This document shows, piece by piece, positions 16,815 to 26,462 of a stretch of 64,000 nt of DNA. The translations under genes were made by a program, and so were the position numbers. The notes under the pieces were generated by a model that saw nothing but the letters and a program-made list of their open reading frames with translations, had not been told where the DNA came from and did no database searches. The stretch lies in assembly GCF_015704895.1 (NCBI RefSeq), contig NZ_JADQWB010000008.1:1-64000 (forward strand), written 5' to 3'. The stretch's first letter is position 1. Each line of letters starts with the position of its first letter. This stretch comes from Agrobacterium leguminum. GTDB lineage: Bacteria; Pseudomonadota; Alphaproteobacteria; Rhizobiales; Rhizobiaceae.

Positions 16815-18041
16815 ATGCCCACGTTCCGGTCGCGCAGCATCGTTTTTGCCGCCGCTTTGTCGCTTCTTTCCACCGGCTCCGCCCTCGCCACACCGCCAGT
16901 GGCCGCGCCCGATGATCCCAAGCAGGTTGCCTGCGGCGGCGATCTCGGTGCATTCCTCGAAGGCGTGAAAGCCGATGCGCTTGCCAAGGGCATTCCGGCC
17001 GACGCGATCCAGAAGGCGCTTGCCGGCGCGCAGATCGACCCGAAGGTGCTCTCGCGTGACCGTGCACAGGGCGTCTTCCGCCAGACCTTCCTGGAATTTT
17101 CCCAGCGCACCGTCAGCCAGGCCCGTCTGGATATCGGCCGCAAGAAACTTCAGGAACTCTCCTCCACCTTCGCCCGCGCCGAAAACGAATTCGGTGTACC
17201 GGCCGGCGTCATCGCTGCCTTCTGGGCCATGGAGACGGATTTCGGCGCCGTTCAGGGCGATTTCAACACCCGCAACGCGCTGGTGACCCTCTCGCATGAT
17301 TGCCGCCGCCCGGAACTCTTCCGCCCGCAGCTTCTGGCGCTGATCGAAATGGTCCAGCACGGCGATCTCGATCCCGCCGCCAATACCGGCGCATGGGCCG
17401 GTGAAATCGGCCAGGTGCAGATGCTGCCCAAGGACATCATCGCCTTCGGTGTCGACGGCGATGGCGACGGCCACATCAACGTCAAGAGCAGCGCCCCGGA
17501 TGCGATCCTGACGGCTGCGAAATTCATCCAGCATCTCGGCTTCAAGAAGGGCGAACCCTGGATTCAGGAAGTCTCGCTGCCGGAAAACCTGCCCTGGGAA
17601 AAATCCGGCCTCGGCGGTCCGCTGACCGCGGGTGACTGGTTCGCACTGGGCGTGACCCCGCGCGACGGTAACAGAAACTTCGCCACCCTGCCCGCTGCCC
17701 TCATCATGCCGCAGGGACGCAAGGGACCGACCTTCATCACCTATCCGAACTTCAACATCTATCTGGAATGGAACCAGTCGTTCATCTACACGACCTCGGC
17801 CGCCTATTTCGCCACCCGCCTCATGGGCTCTCCCGTCTACAACAAGGGCAACCCGGAGCCCGGTTTCGACGATGCGACCATGAAGGAGCTTCAGACCAAG
17901 CTTGAAGCGCGCGGACACAATGTCGGCAAGGTGGATGGCATTCTCGGTTCCGGCACCCGCGTCGCCATCCAGAAGGAACAGCAGCGTCTCGGACTGCCCG
18001 CCGATGGCTGGCCTTCGACCGCACTTCTGCAGGCGCTTTAA
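16815..18041 (+). CDS. Lytic murein transglycosylase, MltB family (SLT_2 plus PG-binding)
   Basis: Soluble periplasmic MltB-like enzyme of 408 residues. A signal peptide covers 1-25 (ALA cleavage). The SLT_2 domain runs to about 335, with catalytic Glu140 in AFWAMETDFG, and a GEIGQVQMLPKD motif. A PG_binding_1 domain ends the protein (about 350-405). No lipobox is present, unlike E. coli MltB. The start has a GAGGAAA ribosome site. A good hairpin terminator with a T run lies 75 bases after the stop. Confidence 0.94.
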   Translation: MPTFRSRSIVFAAALSLLSTGSALATPPVAAPDDPKQVACGGDLGAFLEGVKADALAKGIPADAIQKALAGAQIDPKVLSRDRAQGVFRQTFLEFSQRTVSQARLDIGRKKLQELSSTFARAENEFGVPAGVIAAFWAMETDFGAVQGDFNTRNALVTLSHDCRRPELFRPQLLALIEMVQHGDLDPAANTGAWAGEIGQVQMLPKDIIAFGVDGDGDGHINVKSSAPDAILTAAKFIQHLGFKKGEPWIQEVSLPENLPWEKSGLGGPLTAGDWFALGVTPRDGNRNFATLPAALIMPQGRKGPTFITYPNFNIYLEWNQSFIYTTSAAYFATRLMGSPVYNKGNPEPGFDDATMKELQTKLEARGHNVGKVDGILGSGTRVAIQKEQQRLGLPADGWPSTALLQAL

Positions 18042-18114
18042 GCAATCTTAACGGCGCCTTCCGGCCCTTAATCTGTCGGACGGAATCAAGGCATAAAGTG
18101 TTAATCTCGACCTG

Positions 18115-18152
18115 ATGACTGGGGATAACACCCCGGTCATTTACTTTTTTTA
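18115..18152 (+). terminator. Rho-independent terminator after the MltB-like gene
   Basis: ATGACTGGGG and CCCCGGTCAT form a ten-pair stem (one T-G wobble) around an ATAACA loop, followed by TTAC and a run of T. Confidence 0.8.
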
Positions 18153-18319
18153 AACATATGAAGCACTGCGTGATAAGAAAATAATCTTTTATTATCAGAT
18201 AACTACAGAAATTTCTTTTTTATGTCGTCTGGAGACGTGCTGCACTGCATCACAAAAACCGCTTTTCAACCGCCACAAAACGGTCATATTATCGAACCTG
18301 TCAACAAGAGGAGGCACCC
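18153..18319. other. AT-rich intergenic segment before the 25-residue peptide gene
   Basis: Distinctly AT-rich compared with the neighbours. It contains a weak inverted repeat (GATAA...TTATC, about 18172-18201) and, nearer the peptide gene, a TATTAT hexamer at 18287-18292 that could be a -10 element. Both are tentative. Confidence 0.35.
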
Positions 18320-18397
18320 ATGGGACTTACAAAATCTCTCAATGCCTTGGCAGTCGGTTTGGCGTTTTTGTTCGTAGCGATGATGCTTTTCATCTGA
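18320..18397 (+). CDS. 25-residue single-span membrane peptide
   Basis: Short gene with an excellent ribosome site (AGAGGAGG, six bases before the ATG). The product has a short polar N-terminus (MGLTKSLN) and one hydrophobic helix from about residue 9 to the end, including VGLAFLFVAMMLFI, so it should insert in the inner membrane. It sits between two strong terminators (18115-18152 and 18447-18482) as its own transcription unit. I do not recognise the family. Small single-span peptides of this type often tune a membrane enzyme or transporter, but no partner is evident here. Confidence 0.65.
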   Translation: MGLTKSLNALAVGLAFLFVAMMLFI

Positions 18398-18446
18398 CGA
18401 GACGTGAAGACCAAACGCAGATAAGAACCGTAGATGACACGAGTTT

Positions 18447-18482
18447 AAAAAGCGCAGGCCCTGAGGGACCTGCGCTTTTTTC
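18447..18482. terminator. Bidirectional terminator between peptide gene and metF
   Basis: AGCGCAGG and CCTGCGCT form a stem flanked by AAAAA on the left and TTTTTT on the right, so it can stop transcription from both the peptide gene (plus) and metF (minus). Confidence 0.88.
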
Positions 18483-18506
18483 ATGTCGGTAATCCGCTGT
18501 GTAAAA

Positions 18507-19400
18507 TCAGGCTGCGCTGCGGCGCAGACGCTCCAGCCCGAGATTTTCAAGCACCGCATCGACCAGCGGCGCGCGGTTCATGGTGTAGAGATGGAACTCA
18601 TTGACGCCACGCCGCTGCAGATCGGCGATCTGCTCGGCGGCAACCTCCGCGGCCACGCGGGCACGACCTTCCAGATCGTCGTCATAACCTTCGAAACGCT
18701 CATCCAGAAAACCGGGAATGCTGGTGCCGCAGCGACCGGCGAAACGCTTGAGCTGGGTGAGGTTCTGGATCGGCATGATGCCCGGAACCACCGGAATGGT
18801 GATGCCTGCCGCCGTCACCCGCTCCATATAGCGCTCGAACACGTCATTATCGAAGAAGAACTGCGTCAGGGCCCGCGTCGCGCCATTATCAGCCTTGCGC
18901 TTCAGCATATCGATATCGACCGCTTCGCTTGCGCTTTCCGGGTGCTTTTCCGGATAGGCCGACACGGAAATCTCGAAATCGGCAATTTCACGCAGCCCCT
19001 TCACCAGAGCGGCGGCGTTCTCATACCCTTCGGGATGCGGTTTATAGGCTGTGCCGATGCCAGTGGAGGGATCGCCGCGCAGCGCCACGAAATGACGAAC
19101 GCCGGCATTACGAAACTCTTCAATGACCTGATGCACGTCCTCACGGCTGGCATCCACGCAGGTCAGATGCGCGGCGGTCGCCAGATGACTGTCGCCGATC
19201 ATGCGGCGCACCGCATCCAGCGTCGGCGCCTTGGTGGAACCGCCGGCGCCATAGGTGACGGACACGAAATCCGGGTTCCATTTCTTCAGCTCGGCAACCG
19301 TTTCCCAGAGCTGGGTTTCCATCTCGGGATTCTTGGGCGGGAAAAACTCGAAAGACAACCGGATATCGCCATCACGGCGCGCGGTTTCCGACCTCAACAT
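18507..19400 (-). CDS. metF: Methylenetetrahydrofolate reductase
   Basis: FAD enzyme that reduces 5,10-methylene-THF to 5-methyl-THF, the methyl donor for MetH. It has 297 residues, normal for the family. Recognisable segments are SFEFFPPKN near the N-terminus, VTYGAGGST, VALRGDP, the VSAYPEKHPES stretch and FFDNDVFERY. The ATG at 19400 has a GGGAGGG ribosome site inside the end of the upstream regulator gene, from which it is separated by a single base. The two are one operon, and the metH gene in this window has a matching operator. Confidence 0.96.
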   Translation of the reverse strand: MLRSETARRDGDIRLSFEFFPPKNPEMETQLWETVAELKKWNPDFVSVTYGAGGSTKAPTLDAVRRMIGDSHLATAAHLTCVDASREDVHQVIEEFRNAGVRHFVALRGDPSTGIGTAYKPHPEGYENAAALVKGLREIADFEISVSAYPEKHPESASEAVDIDMLKRKADNGATRALTQFFFDNDVFERYMERVTAAGITIPVVPGIMPIQNLTQLKRFAGRCGTSIPGFLDERFEGYDDDLEGRARVAAEVAAEQIADLQRRGVNEFHLYTMNRAPLVDAVLENLGLERLRRSAA

Positions 19401-19401
19401 A

Positions 19402-20415
19402 TCATGCCCTCCCGGCAGCAAATAAAACGGCCTCTTGCACCACATCGTCTGCCATCAGCAGCCGCTGGTCTCGGGCAACCCATATCGTCACGTCCAGCGC
19501 TTCGTCGGACGCTTTTTCAGAATGAAGATCGACGGCGCGCTCCAGAGAGAGCCCGGCCTTCTTCAGCCACTCTTCCATCAGCGGATGCGAGAAGCCCAGC
19601 CGCACATGCGCATGCTCGTCACGCAGATATTCGAAGGAATGCGGCGCAAGATCGATAACGATCAGCCGCCCGCCGGGGCGCAGCATGCGCGCGGCTTCGG
19701 AAAGCGCAATCTCCGGCTGGTCGAGGAAATGCAGAACCTGATGGATGACGATCAGATCGAAATCGTGCCCTTCAAGCGGCAGGTTGAGAATATCGCCATG
19801 GCGCACGGACGCGTTGACCACGCCCGCCTTGTCGAGATTGGCGCGCGCCACCGAGAGCATGTCACGGCTGGCATCAACGCCGATCGCCCGGCGATAGATG
19901 CCGCTCAGAAGCTGCAGGATGCGGCCGGTGCCGGTGCCGAGGTCGAGAAGAGAATCGATGGGCGTCGTGCCCACCAGCTTCAGGAGCGCACCTTCCACGG
20001 CCTCGTCGCTGACATGCAGGCGGCGCAACTCGTCCCAGGCGGAGGCGTTGCGGCTGAAATAATCCTGCGCCCGCTCCGCCCGCACCCGCTTGACGGTGGC
20101 AAGCCGCTCGCTGTCGCGCTGGAGAACGGCGTCGGAGGGCGATGCGGCGCCAAGCAGCTGCCGGACAACAATGGCGGGCTCACCATCCTGCCGCAAACGG
20201 AAATAGGCCCATGCGCCTTCCTGATAACGCTCGATCAGCCCCTCTTCCGTCAAAAGCTTGAGGTGACGGGAAATGCGCGGCTGCGACTGGCCGAGAATTT
20301 CGGTAAGATCGGTGACCGTCAGATCGCCGGCCGCCAAAAGCGCCAGCAAGCGAAAGCGCGTCGGCTCACCCGCCGCCTTCAGAAGATCCACCAATTTGTC
20401 CAGACCGAACGCCAC
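19402..20415 (-). CDS. ArsR-type regulator fused to a SAM-dependent methyltransferase domain (SahR-like)
   Basis: Two-domain protein of 337 residues. The N-terminal ArsR winged helix (about 1-95) carries GEPTRFRLLALL and the recognition helix QSQPRISRHLKLL; no metal-binding Cys cluster is seen. The C-terminal half is a class I methyltransferase fold with LLDLGTGTGRILQLL and VIHQVLHFLDQ. Regulators of this architecture beside methionine-cycle genes act as SAM/SAH sensors (SahR group). The start is GTG, 30 bases from a perfect 16-base palindrome upstream. The operon continues into metF. Whether the methyltransferase domain is catalytic or only a ligand sensor cannot be read from the sequence. 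Confidence 0.88.
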   Translation of the reverse strand: MAFGLDKLVDLLKAAGEPTRFRLLALLAAGDLTVTDLTEILGQSQPRISRHLKLLTEEGLIERYQEGAWAYFRLRQDGEPAIVVRQLLGAASPSDAVLQRDSERLATVKRVRAERAQDYFSRNASAWDELRRLHVSDEAVEGALLKLVGTTPIDSLLDLGTGTGRILQLLSGIYRRAIGVDASRDMLSVARANLDKAGVVNASVRHGDILNLPLEGHDFDLIVIHQVLHFLDQPEIALSEAARMLRPGGRLIVIDLAPHSFEYLRDEHAHVRLGFSHPLMEEWLKKAGLSLERAVDLHSEKASDEALDVTIWVARDQRLLMADDVVQEAVLFAAGRA

Positions 20416-20444
20416 TCTGCCGCGCCTCGCAAGCTAATCAAGAT

Positions 20445-20460
20445 ATAAAGATATCTTTAT
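20445..20460. promoter_or_regulatory. Palindromic operator of the metF regulator operon
   Basis: ATAAAGATATCTTTAT is a perfect 16-base palindrome, 30 bases upstream of the ArsR-methyltransferase start. A copy with one changed base lies before metH at 55982-55997. This pairing makes it the likely binding site of the encoded regulator. Confidence 0.78.
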
Positions 20461-20526
20461 GTCGATGTGGCGTTCGATGCAAGCGCAAAGTGTCGTTGGA
20501 CATGATCGTGTCCACTTATTACACGG

Positions 20527-20556
20527 AAAAAGGCCCGCTTTGCGGCGGGCCTTTCT
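20527..20556. terminator. Terminator of ettA
   Basis: Stem GGCCCGC/GCGGGCC with a short TTTGC-containing loop, flanked by A and T runs. It lies 20 bases beyond the ettA stop. Confidence 0.85.
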
Positions 20557-20575
20557 GAAGGGATCCGGAAAAGGA

Positions 20576-22225
<1,650 letters not shown>

Positions 22226-22352
22226 TGTAGCGAATGCTCCACATCGGATTTTTAAGAGTACGTATCGGGAAATTTGCCGCTATGTAGGGTAAATAGGACC
22301 TTGGGGCAACCTCTGGCACGATTATGACCCCATGATTATGACAAGGGATGTT

Positions 22353-23324
22353 ATGGCAGGGACAGCCGCGATCATGAATGAAACGACCGACGACTTGGCC
22401 TTCAGCCGTATTGAGAGGCTGGAAGCCCCCTCCGGCGCATCCATCGCCTTTCGCCACCAGCCCTCCGCTCTTGCCCCTGCGCGCGGCGTGCTGATGATCT
22501 GCCACGGGCTGGTTGACCACGCGGGCCGTTATCGCCGGCTTGCGGATGTGATGTCGAAGCAGGGTTTCGAAGTCTATGCCCACGACCATCGCGGCCATGG
22601 CCGCACGAGAGCGGCGGATGCGCCTCTCGGCCGTTTTGGCTGGAAGGACGGTGCGGAAAAGGTCGTTGCCGATGTCATGGCGATGCGCCGGATGGTCGGC
22701 GAAAGGCATCCCGGCCTGGCCACGATCCTGTTTGGCCATTCCATGGGCGGCCTCGTGGCGCTGAACACCGCCGTCAGCCATCCGGATGCCTTCGATGGCC
22801 TCTCCATCTGGAATTCCAATCTCAATCCCGGTTTCATGGGCCGTGTCGCGCAGGTTCTGCTGCGGCTGGAAAAAATGCTGAAAGGCTCGGATGTGCCGAG
22901 CGCCATTCTGCCGAAGGCAACCTTCCGCGTGTGGAATGCCCGAATGCCGGAAAGGCGCACCCATGCCGACTGGCTGAGCCACGACAGGGCGGCGGTGGAC
23001 GCCTATGTGGAAGACCCGCTCTGCCAGTTCGAGGCGAGCGTTTCCCTGTGGCAGGATGTCTTCGAACTCTCCTATCGCGCACCGAAACTCATCGAGCGCC
23101 TGCCCAAGAATTTGCCGCTTCTCCTCGTCAGCGGCGATCAGGACAAAGCCACCAATGACGGCAAAGAGATCGTCTGGCTGGCGGAGCGTTTCCGCGAGGC
23201 AGGTTTCAGCCATGTCGAGCACACGATCTACAAGGGCATGCGGCACGAGACGCTCAACGAAATCGGCTGGCAGCCCGTCGCGGCGGATTTCGCCGCCTGG
23301 TGCGGCCGCGTCGTCGGCGATTGA
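22353..23324 (+). CDS. Alpha/beta hydrolase (monoacylglycerol lipase/lysophospholipase type)
   Basis: Serine hydrolase of about 323 residues, Hydrolase_4 type. The oxyanion segment MICHGLVDHAGRY and the nucleophile elbow GHSMGG are clear; the late Asp (SGDQDKAT) and His (GMRHE) complete a triad. ATG codons exist at 22332, 22353 and 22374; 22353 is chosen for its AAGGGA ribosome site. No signal peptide. Likely hydrolyses lysophospholipids or monoacylglycerols. It is followed 100 bases later by the CoA-transferase gene on the same strand. Confidence 0.88.
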   Translation: MAGTAAIMNETTDDLAFSRIERLEAPSGASIAFRHQPSALAPARGVLMICHGLVDHAGRYRRLADVMSKQGFEVYAHDHRGHGRTRAADAPLGRFGWKDGAEKVVADVMAMRRMVGERHPGLATILFGHSMGGLVALNTAVSHPDAFDGLSIWNSNLNPGFMGRVAQVLLRLEKMLKGSDVPSAILPKATFRVWNARMPERRTHADWLSHDRAAVDAYVEDPLCQFEASVSLWQDVFELSYRAPKLIERLPKNLPLLLVSGDQDKATNDGKEIVWLAERFREAGFSHVEHTIYKGMRHETLNEIGWQPVAADFAAWCGRVVGD

Positions 23325-23424
23325 GGGGCCTTTGCCGAAACGGAATAAGTCCATGAGATAAAATCACATGCGACGCGGCAAGCAGCGGTCTATAAACCGG
23401 CAGACACAAAATACCGGGGGACCG

Positions 23425-24627
23425 ATGATCGACATGCCAAACAGGAAACCGCCGCTATCAGGCATTCGCGTCATCGAGCTGGCGCGTGTTCTGGCCGGTC
23501 CCTGGGCAGGGCAGATGCTGGCCGATATGGGTGCCGACGTCATCAAGGTCGAAAACCCCGAGGGCGGCGACGATACCCGCGCATGGGGACCGCCTTTCGT
23601 CGAAAGCGACGATGGGGAAAACCTCTCCGCCGCCTATTACCACGCCACCAATCGCGGCAAACGCTCCATCGTCGCCGATCTGAAGACACCGGAAGGCTGT
23701 GAGCTGGTGCGCCGGCTGGTGCGCACCGCCGATGTCGTCATCGAAAATTTCAAGCGCGGCGGGCTTGCCAAATATGGCCTCGATTACGAGAGCCTGAAGG
23801 CGCTCAACTCGAAGCTGATCTATTGCTCCATCACGGGCTTCGGCCAGACCGGGCCTTATGCCGATCTCGCCGGATACGACTATATCGTTCAGGGCATGTC
23901 CGGCTTCATGTCGATAACGGGCGAAGCGGACGGCCAGCCGATGAAGGCGGGCGTAGCGGTTGCCGATATTTTCACCGGCATCTATTCCGTGTCGGCCATT
24001 CAGGCGGCGTTGATCCACGCCATCCGCACCGGCGAAGGCCAGCATATCGACATGGCGCTTCTCGATGTGCAATCGGCAGTGCTCGCCAACCAGAACATGA
24101 ATTACCTGATTTCCGGCAAGCCTCCCGTTCGGCTCGGCAACGCCCATCCGAATATTTCCCCCTATGAGGTGGTGCCGACGGCCGACGGTTTCCTCATCCT
24201 CGCGGTCGGCAATGACGGCCAGTTCCGCCGCCTCTGCGCCATTCTCGGCATCGGCGCGATTGCCGATGACGAACGTTATGCGACGAACAAGGCCCGCGTG
24301 GCCCACAAAGCGGAAGTCCGGCAGATCGTTTCCACCGAAACGCTGAAATGGCAGAAGCGCGATCTTCTGACCGCCTGCGAAAAGAACGCCGTTCCGGCCG
24401 GGCCGATCAATTCCATCGAGGAAATGTTCGCCGATCCGCAGGTGAAGGCGCGCGGCCTCCGCGTTGATCTGGAGGCGGAAGACGGCACCGTCATCCCTGG
24501 TGTCCGCACACCCATTATCATGTCGCAAACGCCGCTGCGCTATGAACGCCCGAGCCCCAAGCTCGGCGAACATCAGGCGCAGGTGCTGGCCGAACTGGAA
24601 AACATCGAAAGGACCACGACGCCATGA
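23425..24627 (+). CDS. CoA transferase, family III (CaiB/BaiF)
   Basis: Family III CoA transferase of 400 residues. Landmarks are GIRVIELARVLAGPWAGQ, ADMGADVIKVE, a NRGKRSI segment, DVVIENFKRGG and the catalytic Asp152 in AGYDY. The glycine-rich loop typical of oxalate-specific Frc was not found, so substrate specificity is open. The ATG at 23425 follows a GGGGGACC ribosome site; the open frame upstream is not needed. Its stop overlaps the start of the ThDP enzyme by four bases, so the two proteins are made together and probably act on linked acyl-CoA chemistry. Confidence 0.9.
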   Translation: MIDMPNRKPPLSGIRVIELARVLAGPWAGQMLADMGADVIKVENPEGGDDTRAWGPPFVESDDGENLSAAYYHATNRGKRSIVADLKTPEGCELVRRLVRTADVVIENFKRGGLAKYGLDYESLKALNSKLIYCSITGFGQTGPYADLAGYDYIVQGMSGFMSITGEADGQPMKAGVAVADIFTGIYSVSAIQAALIHAIRTGEGQHIDMALLDVQSAVLANQNMNYLISGKPPVRLGNAHPNISPYEVVPTADGFLILAVGNDGQFRRLCAILGIGAIADDERYATNKARVAHKAEVRQIVSTETLKWQKRDLLTACEKNAVPAGPINSIEEMFADPQVKARGLRVDLEAEDGTVIPGVRTPIIMSQTPLRYERPSPKLGEHQAQVLAELENIERTTTP

Positions 24628-26273
24628 AAAGAACAGGCGGGCAATTGATCGTCGACGCGCTGAAGGCCAATGGCGTCTCCCGCGTTTCCTGCGTTCCGGG
24701 CGAAAGCTATCTCGCCGTGCTGGATGCGCTTTATGAAAGCGGCATCGAAACCGTGGTCTGCCGCCAGGAAGGCGGCGCCGCCATGATGGCCGACACCTGG
24801 GGTCGGCTGACCGGCGAACCCGGCATCTGCATGGTAACTCGCGGACCGGGCGCCACCAACGCCTCGGCGGGCCTGCATATCGCAAGGCAGGATTCCATTC
24901 CGATGATCCTCTTCATCGGCCAGGTGCAGCGCGAAGCGCGTGAGCGCGAGGCGTTTCAGGAAGTGGAATATCGCCGCGCCTTCACCGAATTCGCCAAATG
25001 GGTGGGCGAGATCGACGATGCCCGCCGCATTCCCGAATTCGTCACCCGCGCCTTTGCCGTCGCCACCTCCGGCCGCCCCGGCCCGGTGGTGCTGACGCTG
25101 CCCGAAGACATGCTGGTGGAAGAGGTCGAAGCGCCCAAGGCAAAACCCTATACCCCTGTCGAAGCGCATCCCGGCCCGTCACAGATGGCCGCCTTCGCAA
25201 AAATGCTGGGCGAGGCGAAGCGCCCGGTCTTCATCATCGGCGGCACGCGCTGGTCCGAGGAAAGCGTCGCAGGCTTCAAGGCTTTTGCGGAAAACAACAA
25301 GCTGCCTGTCGGCTGTTCCTTCCGCCGCCAGATGCTGTTCGATCACCTCAGCCCCTCCTATGCGGGCGATGTCGGCATCGGCATCAACCCGGCGCTGGCC
25401 AAGGAGATCAAGGAGGCCGATCTCGTGGTGCTGCTCGGTGGCCGCCTCTCCGAAATGCCGTCTTCCGGCTATACGCTGCTGGACATCCCCTACCCGTCGC
25501 AGAAACTCGTCCATATTTATCCGGAAGCCGAAGAGCTTGGCCGCGTCTATCGACCGGATCTGGCGATCTGCGCTGCACCGGATGACTTCGTTGCCGCCCT
25601 CTCCTCGCTTACGCTTTCCGCAAATGTATGGGCGGATCGCACTGCCGCCATGCATGCGGCCTATCTCACCTGGTCCACCCCGCCGAAGACCGGCCCCGGC
25701 GCTGTGCAGATGGGTCCGATTATGGACTGGATCGAGGCCAATGTGCCCGAGGATGCGATCTTCACCAATGGCGCGGGCAACTATGCCACCTGGGTCCATC
25801 GCTTCCACCGCTTCCGTCGCTACAATACGCAATCGGCCCCGACATCAGGCTCGATGGGTTACGGCCTGCCGGCGGCGGTCGCGGCCAAGCATCTGTTCCC
25901 GGAACGCGAGGTGGTCTGCTTTGCCGGTGACGGCTGTTTCATGATGCATGGGCAGGAATTCATCACCGCCGTGCGGTACGGCCTGCCGATCATCACCGTA
26001 CTGGTCAATAACGGCACCTACGGCACGATCCGCATGCATCAGGAGCGGGAATATCCCGGCCGTGTCAGCGGCACCGACCTCGTCAATCCGGATTTCAACG
26101 CCTTTGCCAAAGCCTATGGCGGCCACGGCGAAACGGTGGAAAGAACGCAAGACTTCGCCGCCGCCTTCGAACGGGCGCGGGCCAGCGGCAAGCCGGCCAT
26201 CATCGAGGTAAAGCTGGATGCGGAAGCGATCACGCCAACGCGTACCCTGACGCAGATCAGGACCGGAAGCTGA
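24624..26273 (+). CDS. Thiamine diphosphate-dependent enzyme (acetolactate synthase-like)
   Basis: ThDP enzyme of 549 residues with three domains in the usual order. The catalytic Glu49 in VVCRQEGGAAMMA activates the cofactor; the cofactor-binding motif GDGCFMMHGQEF...VNNGTYG is near 430-465. It resembles the acetolactate synthase/benzoylformate decarboxylase group, but no regulatory subunit gene follows and the partner is a CoA transferase. A 2-hydroxyacyl-CoA lyase or oxalyl-CoA decarboxylase-like reaction is therefore possible. Function beyond the family is inference. Confidence 0.88.
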   Translation: MKRTGGQLIVDALKANGVSRVSCVPGESYLAVLDALYESGIETVVCRQEGGAAMMADTWGRLTGEPGICMVTRGPGATNASAGLHIARQDSIPMILFIGQVQREAREREAFQEVEYRRAFTEFAKWVGEIDDARRIPEFVTRAFAVATSGRPGPVVLTLPEDMLVEEVEAPKAKPYTPVEAHPGPSQMAAFAKMLGEAKRPVFIIGGTRWSEESVAGFKAFAENNKLPVGCSFRRQMLFDHLSPSYAGDVGIGINPALAKEIKEADLVVLLGGRLSEMPSSGYTLLDIPYPSQKLVHIYPEAEELGRVYRPDLAICAAPDDFVAALSSLTLSANVWADRTAAMHAAYLTWSTPPKTGPGAVQMGPIMDWIEANVPEDAIFTNGAGNYATWVHRFHRFRRYNTQSAPTSGSMGYGLPAAVAAKHLFPEREVVCFAGDGCFMMHGQEFITAVRYGLPIITVLVNNGTYGTIRMHQEREYPGRVSGTDLVNPDFNAFAKAYGGHGETVERTQDFAAAFERARASGKPAIIEVKLDAEAITPTRTLTQIRTGS

Positions 26274-26326
26274 TATGACGCATGGACACGGCTCCGGCAT
26301 GGTGTAAATCCTGACGCTCGCACGAC

Positions 26327-26421
26327 GTCATCCTCTGGCCTGTCCCGAGGATCCAATCACGTATCGTAAAGTTCATCGGTTGCAGATGCTCGGGACAGGC
26401 CCGAGCATGACGAAGGAGGGG
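26327..26421 (-). repeat. Palindromic intergenic repeat, copy A
   Basis: Two hairpin units (around GAGGATCC and GATGCTCGGGACAGGCCCGAGCATGAC) separated by a variable spacer. Its reverse complement closely matches the element at 27260-27356, so the two copies flank the HugZ-like gene in inverted orientation. Layout resembles rhizobial intergenic mosaic elements. Confidence 0.8.
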
Positions 26422-26462
26422 TCTCACACTTCTTTCAGCAGCCCTTTGGATCAGGAAACGAC

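Noticed and set aside
18038..18052. CtrA-like TTAA...TTAAC at the end of the MltB-like gene
   Set aside because: Spacer is six bases, not seven, and it overlaps the stop codon of a gene with no promoter needed there.
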